Below the pieces are notes generated by a model that saw nothing but the letters and a program-made list of their open reading frames with translations, ran no database searches and was not told the DNA's origin. The position numbers and the translations under genes are program-made. This document shows, in pieces, positions 1-6,705 of a stretch of DNA of 64,000 nucleotides (position 1 is its first letter; every line of letters starts with the position of its first letter). The stretch comes from Blautia coccoides (GTDB taxonomy: Bacteria; Bacillota; Clostridia; Lachnospirales; Lachnospiraceae): assembly GCF_034355335.1 (NCBI RefSeq), contig NZ_CP136422.1, positions 3,320,501 to 3,384,500 of the forward strand, read 5' to 3'.

Positions 1-1049
1 CTGTCCAATACCTGCCGGGAGGGGTTGTGCGCTACTGCTATCCCTTGGAGGGCAATGAGGAAGTGATTGGGGATAACATCTTTCAGAATCCCAGCCGTAA
101 AAGGGACGCACGCCTGGCCGTTGACACCAAGGAGATCGCTTTGTCAGGGCCATATGATCTAGACCAGGGCGGCTTTGGACTGGTGGCCAGAAATCCCATT
201 TTCCTGACTAACAAAGAGGGGGAGGAATCTTTTTGGGGATTCTCTGTCATTATCCTGGACTTGCCGGATGCCATCGGAGATATCCATCTGGAGGAATTAA
301 GACAGTCCGGCTATGAATACAGCCTTCATTGTATGGTGGATGATCAGCCGGTAGTAGTTACCCAATCCACGGATTTCACAGGACAGTGGACCATCGATAA
401 TAGTATCCGTGTCCCCAACCATATATGGACACTGACCCTGCAGTCCAAAACGGGATGGCTCCCATGGAGAGAAATGACGGTGAAAGCCGTAATCATCCTG
501 CTGCTAAGCCTCCTGTGCGGAGAATTGGTTTATATGAACAAGAAGAAACAGGACCAGATCCACCGCATGGCAGTCACAGACGAACTGACGGGCACCTACA
601 ACAGAAGATGGCTGAAGCAGTATCTGGAAAAATCATGCATGAAGAGGACCCAGCCTTTCATGCTCTTATATATGGATTTAAACGGCTTTAAAAAGATAAA
701 TGATGTTCTGGGGCATGGATACGGCGACCAGCTTCTAGTGGAAGTGGCACGGCGTTTAGAAGAATTTCTGGGTCCCTCCGATATCTTGTCCAGGATAGGA
801 GGAGATGAATTCGTCATGATCCTCAAACTGGATGCTGACAACAAGGCAAGACAGGAGGTTGATAAAAAGATACACAAGGTTATCAGCGAGCCTTATAACC
901 TGAGTGGAGATGCCACAGAGGAATCCGTAGGCATTAGCGTAGGAATCGCATTCTTCCCTGAAGACGGAACTGATCATGAGCATTTGATGAAGATTGCAGA
1001 TGAACGAATGTATATGGATAAACAGAAAAGTGCGGCATCTAATGATTAG
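1..1049 (+). CDS. CHASE-GGDEF diguanylate cyclase, 5' end outside window
   Basis: The reading frame is open from base 3, and the first codons (VQYLPGGVVRYCYPLEGN) already match the middle of a CHASE sensor domain, so the true start lies to the left and the GTG at 27 is not the start. Visible parts are the end of an extracellular CHASE domain, a transmembrane segment (about residues 152-168 counted from the GTG), and a C-terminal GGDEF domain with the intact signature RIGGDEFVM. GGDEF enzymes make cyclic di-GMP from two GTP; CHASE domains sense small ligands outside the cell. The stop overlaps the end of a convergent receptor remnant by 11 bases. No EAL domain follows. Confidence 0.85.
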   Translation, partial: VQYLPGGVVRYCYPLEGNEEVIGDNIFQNPSRKRDARLAVDTKEIALSGPYDLDQGGFGLVARNPIFLTNKEGEESFWGFSVIILDLPDAIGDIHLEELRQSGYEYSLHCMVDDQPVVVTQSTDFTGQWTIDNSIRVPNHIWTLTLQSKTGWLPWREMTVKAVIILLLSLLCGELVYMNKKKQDQIHRMAVTDELTGTYNRRWLKQYLEKSCMKRTQPFMLLYMDLNGFKKINDVLGHGYGDQLLVEVARRLEEFLGPSDILSRIGGDEFVMILKLDADNKARQEVDKKIHKVISEPYNLSGDATEESVGISVGIAFFPEDGTDHEHLMKIADERMYMDKQKSAASND

Positions 1050-1326
1050 CATACAGCTTAAAACGACTCACTCTGTTTTTTAGAAGCTGAGACTGCCCGT
1101 AGAGTTCCTCAGATACAGCGGCTGACTCCTCCGCAGTGGCGGAGTTTGTCTGTACTACATCGGATATCTGGTATATGCATGAGGATACCATCTCTGTCAC
1201 GGCAGCCTGTTTTTTTGATGCATGTCTGTGTAAGGCCTTTTTGTAATTTATGGAAATTTTTAATGATTGCATCACTATTCTTTCCAAATAATTTTTCCAG
1301 TAGAAATAGTGGATGATTCCCATCAT
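1039..1326 (-). pseudogene. Remnant of methyl-accepting chemotaxis protein C-terminus
   Basis: The last 50 or so codons keep the end of an MCP signalling domain: NSATAEESAAVSEEL followed by a short QLLKNRVSRFKL tail, the usual MCP ending. Upstream of this the frame loses MCP similarity, and there is no HAMP, transmembrane or ligand-binding part. It is therefore a 3' remnant rather than a working receptor. It ends inside the stop region of the convergent GGDEF gene. It could be the scar of a deletion that brought the GGDEF gene next to the ABC/CODH operon. Confidence 0.6.
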
Positions 1327-1329
1327 TCA

Positions 1330-2103
1330 TCATAGATAATACTCAATCCGTTCCTCCTCTTTCATTCCAAAAGCATCAAACACCTTATCTCGCACCGCAA
1401 GGAAATCATCAGAGGTCCTGTCTCTATGTTTTCCAAGGGGAACAGGTATGATCGTTTTGATCTTCCCGGGATTTGGTGTCATGACAACAATCCGGTCTGC
1501 CAGTGCCACGGCCTCCTCGATATCATGTGTCACGAAGATAACTGTGATCTTCTCTTTTTCCGCAATTCTATGAATGTCATCCTGCATCTGCAGCCTGGTG
1601 ATGGCATCCAATGCAGCAAATGGTTCATCCATGAACAGGATCCGCGGTTTTACTGCCAGCGCCCTGGCAATGGATACCCTCTGCTGCATCCCGCCGGAGA
1701 GCTGCCATGGCTTAAATTTCTTAAACCGTTCCAAACCGACCAGTTTCAGATAGCTATCCGTCCGCTCTTTTGCTTCCTGCTTTTTATATTTTTTTGCAAG
1801 CAGCCCCATCATGACATTTTTCTCCACACTCTTCCAGGGCAAAAGTCCATAATGCTGAAAAACAGTCACATGATCCGGGGAGGGGTTTTCTACTTTCTTT
1901 CCATCAATGAGGATACTTCCAGAATCTATCCGTTCAAATCCTGCAGCGGCGTTTAAAAGCGTGGTCTTTCCACAGCCGCTTGGTCCCAAAAGACAGATAA
2001 ATTCCCCCTTTTCTACGGAAAGCGACACGTGCTCAAGCGCCCGGAATTCCGATTCCTCCTGAATGTATTTTTTAGAAACCTCATTTACCTCGATCAGTCC
2101 CAT
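1330..2103 (-). CDS. NitT/TauT-type ABC transporter ATP-binding protein
   Basis: ATPase subunit of an SsuB/TauB/NrtD-type importer. Walker A is GPSGCGKTT, the signature is LSGGMQQR, Walker B is ILFMDEPFAALD, and the switch histidine follows in VIFVTHD. The ATG at 2103 is chosen because AGGGGGAAGGGA lies just upstream and the codon starts one base after the permease stop; an upstream in-frame Met lies inside the permease gene. It is the last gene of the cooS operon. Family members carry nitrate, sulfonates, taurine or pyrimidine precursors, and the substrate cannot be read from this subunit. Confidence 0.9.
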   Translation of the reverse strand: MGLIEVNEVSKKYIQEESEFRALEHVSLSVEKGEFICLLGPSGCGKTTLLNAAAGFERIDSGSILIDGKKVENPSPDHVTVFQHYGLLPWKSVEKNVMMGLLAKKYKKQEAKERTDSYLKLVGLERFKKFKPWQLSGGMQQRVSIARALAVKPRILFMDEPFAALDAITRLQMQDDIHRIAEKEKITVIFVTHDIEEAVALADRIVVMTPNPGKIKTIIPVPLGKHRDRTSDDFLAVRDKVFDAFGMKEEERIEYYL

Positions 2104-2104
2104 A

Positions 2105-2875
2105 TCAGTCCCTTCCCCCTTCCGTCGTTCCAAATCCCCATAACCTTTTTGCCTGGTCCTCTCCGCAGCGAATCAATAGATCCAGAACCAACCCCAACAG
2201 CCCGATCACCAGTATCGCCGCCATCAGCAGATCTGTTTCCAGGCTGTTCCTGGCATCCGTAACCAGATAGCCAAGGCCTGACTGTGCCCCCGCCATCTCT
2301 CCCGCCACTAAAAAGATCCAGGCGGTTCCCAGAGCCAGATGGAGGCCGGATGCAATCTGCGGAAAGGAGGCGGGGAAGATAATTCCAAAAAGTGTCTTCG
2401 CTTTCCCAAGTCCAAAATTGCTCGCTATCTTTTTATATACCGGATCCAGCTTGTTTACCGCACTGACTGTTGTGAGCAAAACCGGGAAAAACGCTGCCAG
2501 GAAGATGATCACAATGGCAGGGATATCCCCTGTCCCAGCCCACAGGACGATAAAGGGGAGCCATGCAACCGGTGATATGGGGCGTAATATCTGGATCACA
2601 GGATTCATATAGTTCCAAATGCAGGGCATCCATCCCATGATAAGTCCCAGCAGAACTGCCAGTATGGAAGCTAAGGTATATCCAATTAAAAACCGATACA
2701 TGCTGGCTCCAATATCCAACAGAAGCTTCCCGGAAAATGCCCTCTCTGCCAACGCTTCATATACATCCGCAGGCCCCGGGAACAGGCTTTTGGGAAATAC
2801 TCCTGTTGCTGCCAGAACCTGCCATAAAAGGAGCAGCACAGCAAAAGGAACTACAAATGTCTTGATCTTCTTCAT
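2105..2875 (-). CDS. NitT/TauT-type ABC transporter permease
   Basis: A 256-residue inner-membrane permease of the BPD_transp_1 fold, with about six hydrophobic segments. The EAA-type loop that contacts the ATPase is visible as ASNFGLGKAKTLFGIIFPAS. It belongs to the SsuC/TauC group by size and layout. The start is 17 bases after the stop of the binding-protein gene, and its own stop is almost joined to the ATPase start, so translation is probably coupled. The linkage to a CO dehydrogenase-like gene suggests the imported compound is used by or regulates that enzyme; this is inference. Confidence 0.88.
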   Translation of the reverse strand: MKKIKTFVVPFAVLLLLWQVLAATGVFPKSLFPGPADVYEALAERAFSGKLLLDIGASMYRFLIGYTLASILAVLLGLIMGWMPCIWNYMNPVIQILRPISPVAWLPFIVLWAGTGDIPAIVIIFLAAFFPVLLTTVSAVNKLDPVYKKIASNFGLGKAKTLFGIIFPASFPQIASGLHLALGTAWIFLVAGEMAGAQSGLGYLVTDARNSLETDLLMAAILVIGLLGLVLDLLIRCGEDQAKRLWGFGTTEGGRD

Positions 2876-2892
2876 GCTTTACCTCCGTCTCT

Positions 2893-3852
2893 TTATTCCT
2901 GCTTTTTTACAAATTCGTCATAGGAAGGGGTATCCTGGCTCAAGCCAAAAGCCTCTGCCTTTTCACACAGTTCCTCATACGCATCCCTGCTCACGGATAA
3001 GTTCTGAAACGAGATCCACGCTAAGGACTGGCGGCTGATATCAGGTTCCTGCTCCAGATACTTTTCAGCAATCCTTTCCGCGTCTTCCTCACTTAGAGTA
3101 TCACCGGCTTTTCCATAAGATTTTTCAAACTGGTTTACTGCCTCCTGCTTATCCTGTACCGCGTTTTGGTTCCATACGATGCCGCAGCAGATGGAGTTTT
3201 CCCACAGTTCACCGGATTCGGCAAAGACGGTCCCGATCCCAGAGCTGACCGCCTTTGCGCCAAAGGGTTCTGCCACACAGTATCCGTCAATCTGTCCGCT
3301 TCTTAGCGCAGGCGGCATCTCCGCAGGCGCCATTTCCAGAATGGTCACCTCGTCTGTAGAGATGCTATATTTCTTCAGCAGCTCCTGAAGCAGGATATTA
3401 TGGGAAGACTGCTCATTTGGTATGGCGAAGGTCTTACCGCGAAGCTGGCTGCCCTCTGTGATCTGCGGATCTGTGATGATCACATTTCCGTCCCGGTGCC
3501 CAAGAGCTGACAGTTCCAGGGGAATCCCCTGTTCCCTTGCCTTCATTGCCAGTTCCACCAGAACCGATGCACCATCCACCCTGCCAGTATTGAGTGCATC
3601 CATCAGCTCTCCCCAGCCGCCATACCGTACAAGCTGCACCGCTGTCCCTTTCTCCTCCTCCAGAAGTTCCTTTGCCTTAAATAAGGGCACTGCATGGGTG
3701 ATCGGCAGATATGCGATTTTTATGACTTTCTCCTGAGTATCTGCCCTGCCTGAAATGCCGGATGCCTGTATCTCGACATACTTATAGTAGACTGCACTGG
3801 AAACCAGCAGTGCCAGCGTAAGCCATGCAGCAAATGCTTTTATTCTTTTCAT
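2893..3852 (-). CDS. NitT/TauT-type substrate-binding protein, membrane-anchored
   Basis: A 319-residue periplasmic-binding-fold protein of the NMT1/SsuA type. The mature part opens with KIAYLPITHAVPLF and has the typical EPFGAKAV segment near the hinge. An N-terminal hydrophobic helix (about residues 5-21) would anchor or export it. No lipobox cysteine is present, which is unusual for a Gram-positive binding protein, so it may stay tethered by the helix. The start at 3852 is set by AAAGGAGG just upstream. It lies 11 bases after cooS and is followed closely by the permease and ATPase. The ligand is unknown; sulfonate, nitrate or thiamine-precursor-like molecules are typical for the family. 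Confidence 0.88.
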   Translation of the reverse strand: MKRIKAFAAWLTLALLVSSAVYYKYVEIQASGISGRADTQEKVIKIAYLPITHAVPLFKAKELLEEEKGTAVQLVRYGGWGELMDALNTGRVDGASVLVELAMKAREQGIPLELSALGHRDGNVIITDPQITEGSQLRGKTFAIPNEQSSHNILLQELLKKYSISTDEVTILEMAPAEMPPALRSGQIDGYCVAEPFGAKAVSSGIGTVFAESGELWENSICCGIVWNQNAVQDKQEAVNQFEKSYGKAGDTLSEEDAERIAEKYLEQEPDISRQSLAWISFQNLSVSRDAYEELCEKAEAFGLSQDTPSYDEFVKKQE

Positions 3853-3863
3853 CCCTGCCTCCT

Positions 3864-5879
3864 TTATGGCTGTACCCAGCCCAATGTCCTGCGCTTCTCC
3901 TTCAGATCTCTCACGATCCGTTCTGCCAAAGCGATGTGATCTACATCTACCACCATTTCCGAACCCAAAAGCTCTTTTGTCCCATGCGCCATAAACTCTG
4001 TCACCTTTTCGGAACCCTGGGTAGGGGCATAGACACTGTGGTAAGAATTCATACCCAGAAGCCGGAAGGCCAGTGCCGCGCACAGCCCTTTCTCATTGGA
4101 CCATTCCGGACTGATAAATGCGTATGGCAGTTCTTTAATGGCGTGGCCGCTTTTTGCTGCCACTCCTGCAAACAAAGCTGAAGCGCGGGCATTATCCAGA
4201 CACTCCCCCATCTGCCAGACAGGAGGGACATCCCGTAAAAATCCTCTCAGTTTCTCTCCTGTCTGCTCCAGAGCCTTCACAGAGCAATACCCCAGTTTCA
4301 TCAACGGAAACGAGGCACAGCCGTTAGTCATGATCAAGATGTTGTTCTTCAGCAGGATCTCTGCCGTCTCGGCAACTGCCTTCTCATATACAAGCCTTGG
4401 GTTGCTGCATCCTACCAGGTTCACGATGCCAAGGATCTTTCCTTCCCTCATGGCATCTGCAATGGCCTCAAGCCCCCCGAAATGCTCTGCTGCAAATTCT
4501 GCGGAGAACCCCGTCTCTGCCTCCACTTCATATTTCGGGATAAAGACCGGGACCTCCCTGCGGTCCTGAAAGCTCTCTATCCCTCGCTCCACGATCTTGA
4601 CTGCCAGATCATGGATCTCATGGAGATTCGAGTGATGGTGGTCAAAGGCATAGTGCTCCGCCCCGGGCAGACGCGCTGAGTCGCTTGTGGTAACCACCGT
4701 GGTCTTAAAGCACTTTGCCACGTCCATGATCGAAGGGAATACATCCTGTACATCTGCCACCCACAGATCCAGCGCCCCTGTGCCCAGCACCAGTTCAGAG
4801 CCCACTGCATTGGAAAGCGGTATGACTCCGCCGTACCGGTACATAGCGGAAAGTCCGGAACAGCAGATCCCATAGAACTGTATCCCCTCTGCCCCTGCTT
4901 CTTTCGCCTTCTTCTGGTACTTCTCAGACTGCCCGGTGCGCACGATCTCGCTGACCAGCAGAGGGGAATGCCCGTGGACTGCAATGTTCACAAAGCCCTT
5001 TTTCAAAGCCCCCAGATTCATTTTGGAACGGCTCCTCTGGGGCAGCCCATAGAGACTGTCCATCGCAATGGAGCTCCCCAGGCAGCTGGTCCAGGCAAAC
5101 GCCACGCCGGTCCTTAAAAACTGTTTCATCAGGTTCCTCCAGTCACCGTCTGTCCCTGTGCTGGTCCTGTGCAGGCTCTCGAACACTTCATGGTAAACGC
5201 TGATCGGCAGGATATCTAACGCTGCCCATACCTCCTGTCTTTCCTTCGGCGCAAATGCAGCCAGTGTACGGTGAGGGTCGGGAACGGTCCGGGAAAGATC
5301 CTCCAGCAAAATGTCCGCTACCTCCACGGCCAGCTCCCTGATCGTTTTACCCTGCGTCTGAAGGCCATAAATTTCTGAGACTGCCCTTATTTTCTGTTCT
5401 CCTTCAATAGGCAAATCGAGCGTGCCTTCCCCTGCCCTTTTCAAAGCCAGCATACTTTCACGTCCCCTTGCTCCGTGGGCTGCGGCCCCAGCTGCCAGTG
5501 CCCGAAGCAGATTTCTGGCAACAATAATATCCGCATCTGCGCCGCAGACACCGCGTGGGCATTTTTTTGTGATCCTACACGGCCCCATATAGCAGTTTTT
5601 GCAGCACACTCCGGCAATCCCGAAAGAACACTGGGGCTGCTGTCTGTCAAACCGGTCAAAGACCGTCTCCACTCCCATCTCCTGCATATGCAAAAGCATC
5701 TCCCTTACTGCCGGGTCTGGCGTCTGCTCCAGTACCTTCTCTTTATTGGAGAACGTCTTCCGGTACGCATTTACCGCTTCCGTATAATCATGGAAGCCGT
5801 CCATGCCTCCGTGATGATGACCGTGGTGGTGATGTTCCTGATGTGTATGTTCATCTGTTCCAACTGTATGATCTTCCAT
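3864..5879 (-). CDS. cooS: CooS-family Ni-type carbon monoxide dehydrogenase, divergent active site
   Basis: A 671-residue homologue of the homodimeric CO dehydrogenase that interconverts CO and CO2. The N-terminus has a His-rich run (residues 11-23). Cluster ligands seen are C84, C92, C93, C96, C101 and C112 (B and D clusters), and the C-cluster group H302/H304, C339/C340, C491, C521 and C560. The conserved DVQC motif, which supplies a further C-cluster cysteine, reads DVQD here (D379). H135 (AAAH) and K597 (NEKG) are kept, but the other histidines of the usual proton relay after AAAH are absent (GARGRES). It is a member of the family whose metal site has probably changed, so CO oxidation is not assured. 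No CooF, AcsB or CooC lies beside it. AAGGAGG sets the start. Confidence 0.9.
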   Translation of the reverse strand: MEDHTVGTDEHTHQEHHHHGHHHGGMDGFHDYTEAVNAYRKTFSNKEKVLEQTPDPAVREMLLHMQEMGVETVFDRFDRQQPQCSFGIAGVCCKNCYMGPCRITKKCPRGVCGADADIIVARNLLRALAAGAAAHGARGRESMLALKRAGEGTLDLPIEGEQKIRAVSEIYGLQTQGKTIRELAVEVADILLEDLSRTVPDPHRTLAAFAPKERQEVWAALDILPISVYHEVFESLHRTSTGTDGDWRNLMKQFLRTGVAFAWTSCLGSSIAMDSLYGLPQRSRSKMNLGALKKGFVNIAVHGHSPLLVSEIVRTGQSEKYQKKAKEAGAEGIQFYGICCSGLSAMYRYGGVIPLSNAVGSELVLGTGALDLWVADVQDVFPSIMDVAKCFKTTVVTTSDSARLPGAEHYAFDHHHSNLHEIHDLAVKIVERGIESFQDRREVPVFIPKYEVEAETGFSAEFAAEHFGGLEAIADAMREGKILGIVNLVGCSNPRLVYEKAVAETAEILLKNNILIMTNGCASFPLMKLGYCSVKALEQTGEKLRGFLRDVPPVWQMGECLDNARASALFAGVAAKSGHAIKELPYAFISPEWSNEKGLCAALAFRLLGMNSYHSVYAPTQGSEKVTEFMAHGTKELLGSEMVVDVDHIALAERIVRDLKEKRRTLGWVQP

Positions 5880-5914
5880 TCTTATCCTCCTTCATTCCTG
5901 TCAGTTTATGGAGC

Positions 5915-5984
5915 TGATACTGGATGGACTCGAACCATCAACTTCAGCTTTGCAAGCCTATGCTATTTCAGCAGCTTCAGCATC
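5915..5984 (-). tRNA. Divergent tRNA-Cys-like gene, anticodon GCA
   Basis: The minus strand folds as a 70-nt cloverleaf. Acceptor GATGCTG/CAGTATC is 7 bp with one G-U pair. The T arm GATGG-TTCGAGT-CCATC is fully canonical. The anticodon loop TTGCAAA reads GCA (Cys). The D arm GCTG-CTGAAA-TAGC has a short loop without the usual GG. The anticodon stem TAGGC/GCTGA has one mismatch, and the variable loop is AGTT. Base 8 is A rather than T, and the discriminator would be A whereas bacterial tRNA-Cys normally has U73. Three bases on, the sequence reads TCCA, and an alternative longer acceptor GCTGAAGCTG/CAGTATCAGC would give a U73-CCA end. It lies 35 bases upstream of cooS on the same strand. It may be a minor tRNA, a tRNA-like regulatory RNA or a decaying gene. 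Confidence 0.6.
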
Positions 5985-5991
5985 CTTATGC

Positions 5992-6048
5992 CTAATTTTT
6001 GTTGAAAAACGGTGTTGAATAATATCTGTCACAAAAATCTGGAAGCAT
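5992..6048 (-). CDS. Possible 18-residue ORF between attenuator and tRNA-like gene
   Basis: ATG at 6048 opens an 18-codon frame (MLPDFCDRYYSTPFFNKN) that ends eight bases before the tRNA-like element. The ATG overlaps GGAGGTGAT, a nine-base perfect match to the anti-Shine-Dalgarno end of 16S rRNA, so the spacing from GGAGG to ATG is only two bases and too short for normal initiation. It is either a very short peptide or a ribosome-docking sequence with another purpose. Weakly supported. Confidence 0.25.
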   Translation of the reverse strand: MLPDFCDRYYSTPFFNKN

Positions 6049-6092
6049 CACCTCCTTGTATGCTTTTCATATTTCTTCTAATTCCTGACAAT

Positions 6093-6126
6093 AGAAAAAG
6101 CGGACACCTTCTTCTGGTATCCGCTT
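6093..6126 (-). terminator. Intrinsic terminator placed as attenuator of the cooS operon
   Basis: On the minus strand AAGCGGATACC, loop AGAAGAA, GGTGTCCGCTT is followed by TTTTTCTAT: a long GC-containing stem and U tract. It sits 28 nt after the stop of the Cys-rich leader ORF and about 100 nt before the tRNA-like gene. A competing pairing is possible between the 5' arm (6117-6132) and leader bases 6174-6188 (GTATTC with GGATAC, and GCATG with CATGT), which would open the terminator. Confidence 0.75.
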
Positions 6127-6153
6127 CACATGAATCCTTCTGTAAGATGGAGA

Positions 6154-6285
6154 TTATTTATCCCTGACAGGAACATGCCTATGAATACGCGAAAAAGAAA
6201 GTTCTATGTTTTTACACATACAACAACACATAATGCACATATTCATATACATTTCTTTTCTTACTGTGATCTCATTTCTTCCCAT
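6154..6285 (-). CDS. Cys/Met-rich 43-residue leader peptide
   Basis: ATG at 6285 follows AAAGGGGCAGGATC, a usable ribosome site, and the frame runs 43 codons to TAA. The centre of the peptide is MCIMCCCMCK: five Cys codons in eight, mixed with Met. It starts 37-40 nt after the predicted transcript start and ends just before an intrinsic terminator. That is the layout of an amino-acid attenuation leader, as for trp or his operons, here reading charged tRNA-Cys. Downstream lie a tRNA-Cys-like gene and a Cys-ligand-rich CO dehydrogenase. An alternative is a small metal-binding or redox-sensing peptide. A second in-frame ATG (codon 12) lacks a good ribosome site. Confidence 0.65.
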   Translation of the reverse strand: MGRNEITVRKEMYMNMCIMCCCMCKNIELSFSRIHRHVPVRDK

Positions 6286-6328
6286 GATCCTGCCCCTTTC
6301 TATTTCCTACTATTTCGATATGTTTTGT

Positions 6329-6357
6329 AGTATATATTGTCTGGATAAATTTGTCAA
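6329..6357 (-). promoter_or_regulatory. Near-consensus sigma-A promoter of the cooS operon
   Basis: The minus strand reads TTGACA, a 17-base spacer, TATACT. The transcript would begin near 6322, just upstream of the leader ORF. There is no stronger promoter between here and cooS. The -35 is perfect and the -10 has one mismatch, so expression is probably set by the attenuator rather than by promoter strength. Confidence 0.75.
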
Positions 6358-6471
6358 CATTTTTTTTTGCTTATTGATTGTATTCTATTTAATCGATCAG
6401 ATCATTCTGAAATCTGGACAGATGTTCATATGGCAGGATCAGCCTGCCGCGGTATAACCCACAGCCATCAT

Positions 6472-6672
6472 TTATGAGACTATTATCTGCAGCGGAAAAC
6501 ATATTGACACGTTGTGTTCCAAAAGGTTCGCCATTTGGAGCAGAAAGTTAGAATGTATCAGGTCAACTGGGTTATGCATCTGTCTTGCAGACTTTTTCAG
6601 TTCCGCCATGTATTCATACAGTATCTTAATGACCGTATCGCCGGAATATGAGTAATCATTGAGTTTAATCAT
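6472..6672 (-). CDS. Small hypothetical protein (66 aa)
   Basis: A 66-residue, mostly helical, soluble protein starting MIKLNDYSYSGDTV. The start is supported by GAGGTGAAAGGAA directly upstream. It lies 33 bases after the iron alcohol dehydrogenase on the same strand and is probably the last gene of the GABA-type operon. I recognise no family or motif. A short hairpin (6432-6450) lies beyond it without a U tract. Confidence 0.5.
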   Translation of the reverse strand: MIKLNDYSYSGDTVIKILYEYMAELKKSARQMHNPVDLIHSNFLLQMANLLEHNVSICFPLQIIVS

Positions 6673-6705
6673 TTCCTTTCACCTCTGCGGTAATCCAAAA
6701 AAGGA

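Noticed and set aside
3853..4083. Longer N-terminus of the ABC binding protein starting inside cooS
   Set aside because: The extra 77 residues are a shadow of cooS in another frame; AAAGGAGG and the hydrophobic leader fix the start at 3852.
4096..5787. Several plus-strand ORFs opposite cooS
   Set aside because: They follow the codon structure of cooS in reverse, lack ribosome sites and match no family.
6093..6330. T-box riboswitch reading tRNA-Cys
   Set aside because: I see no conserved T-box 14-mer (AGGGTGG-type) or specifier loop; the Cys-codon ORF explains the layout better.
6206..6457. Plus-strand ORF opposite the cooS leader
   Set aside because: It lies antisense to the promoter and Cys leader, is hydrophobic because of AT-rich sequence and lacks a good ribosome site.
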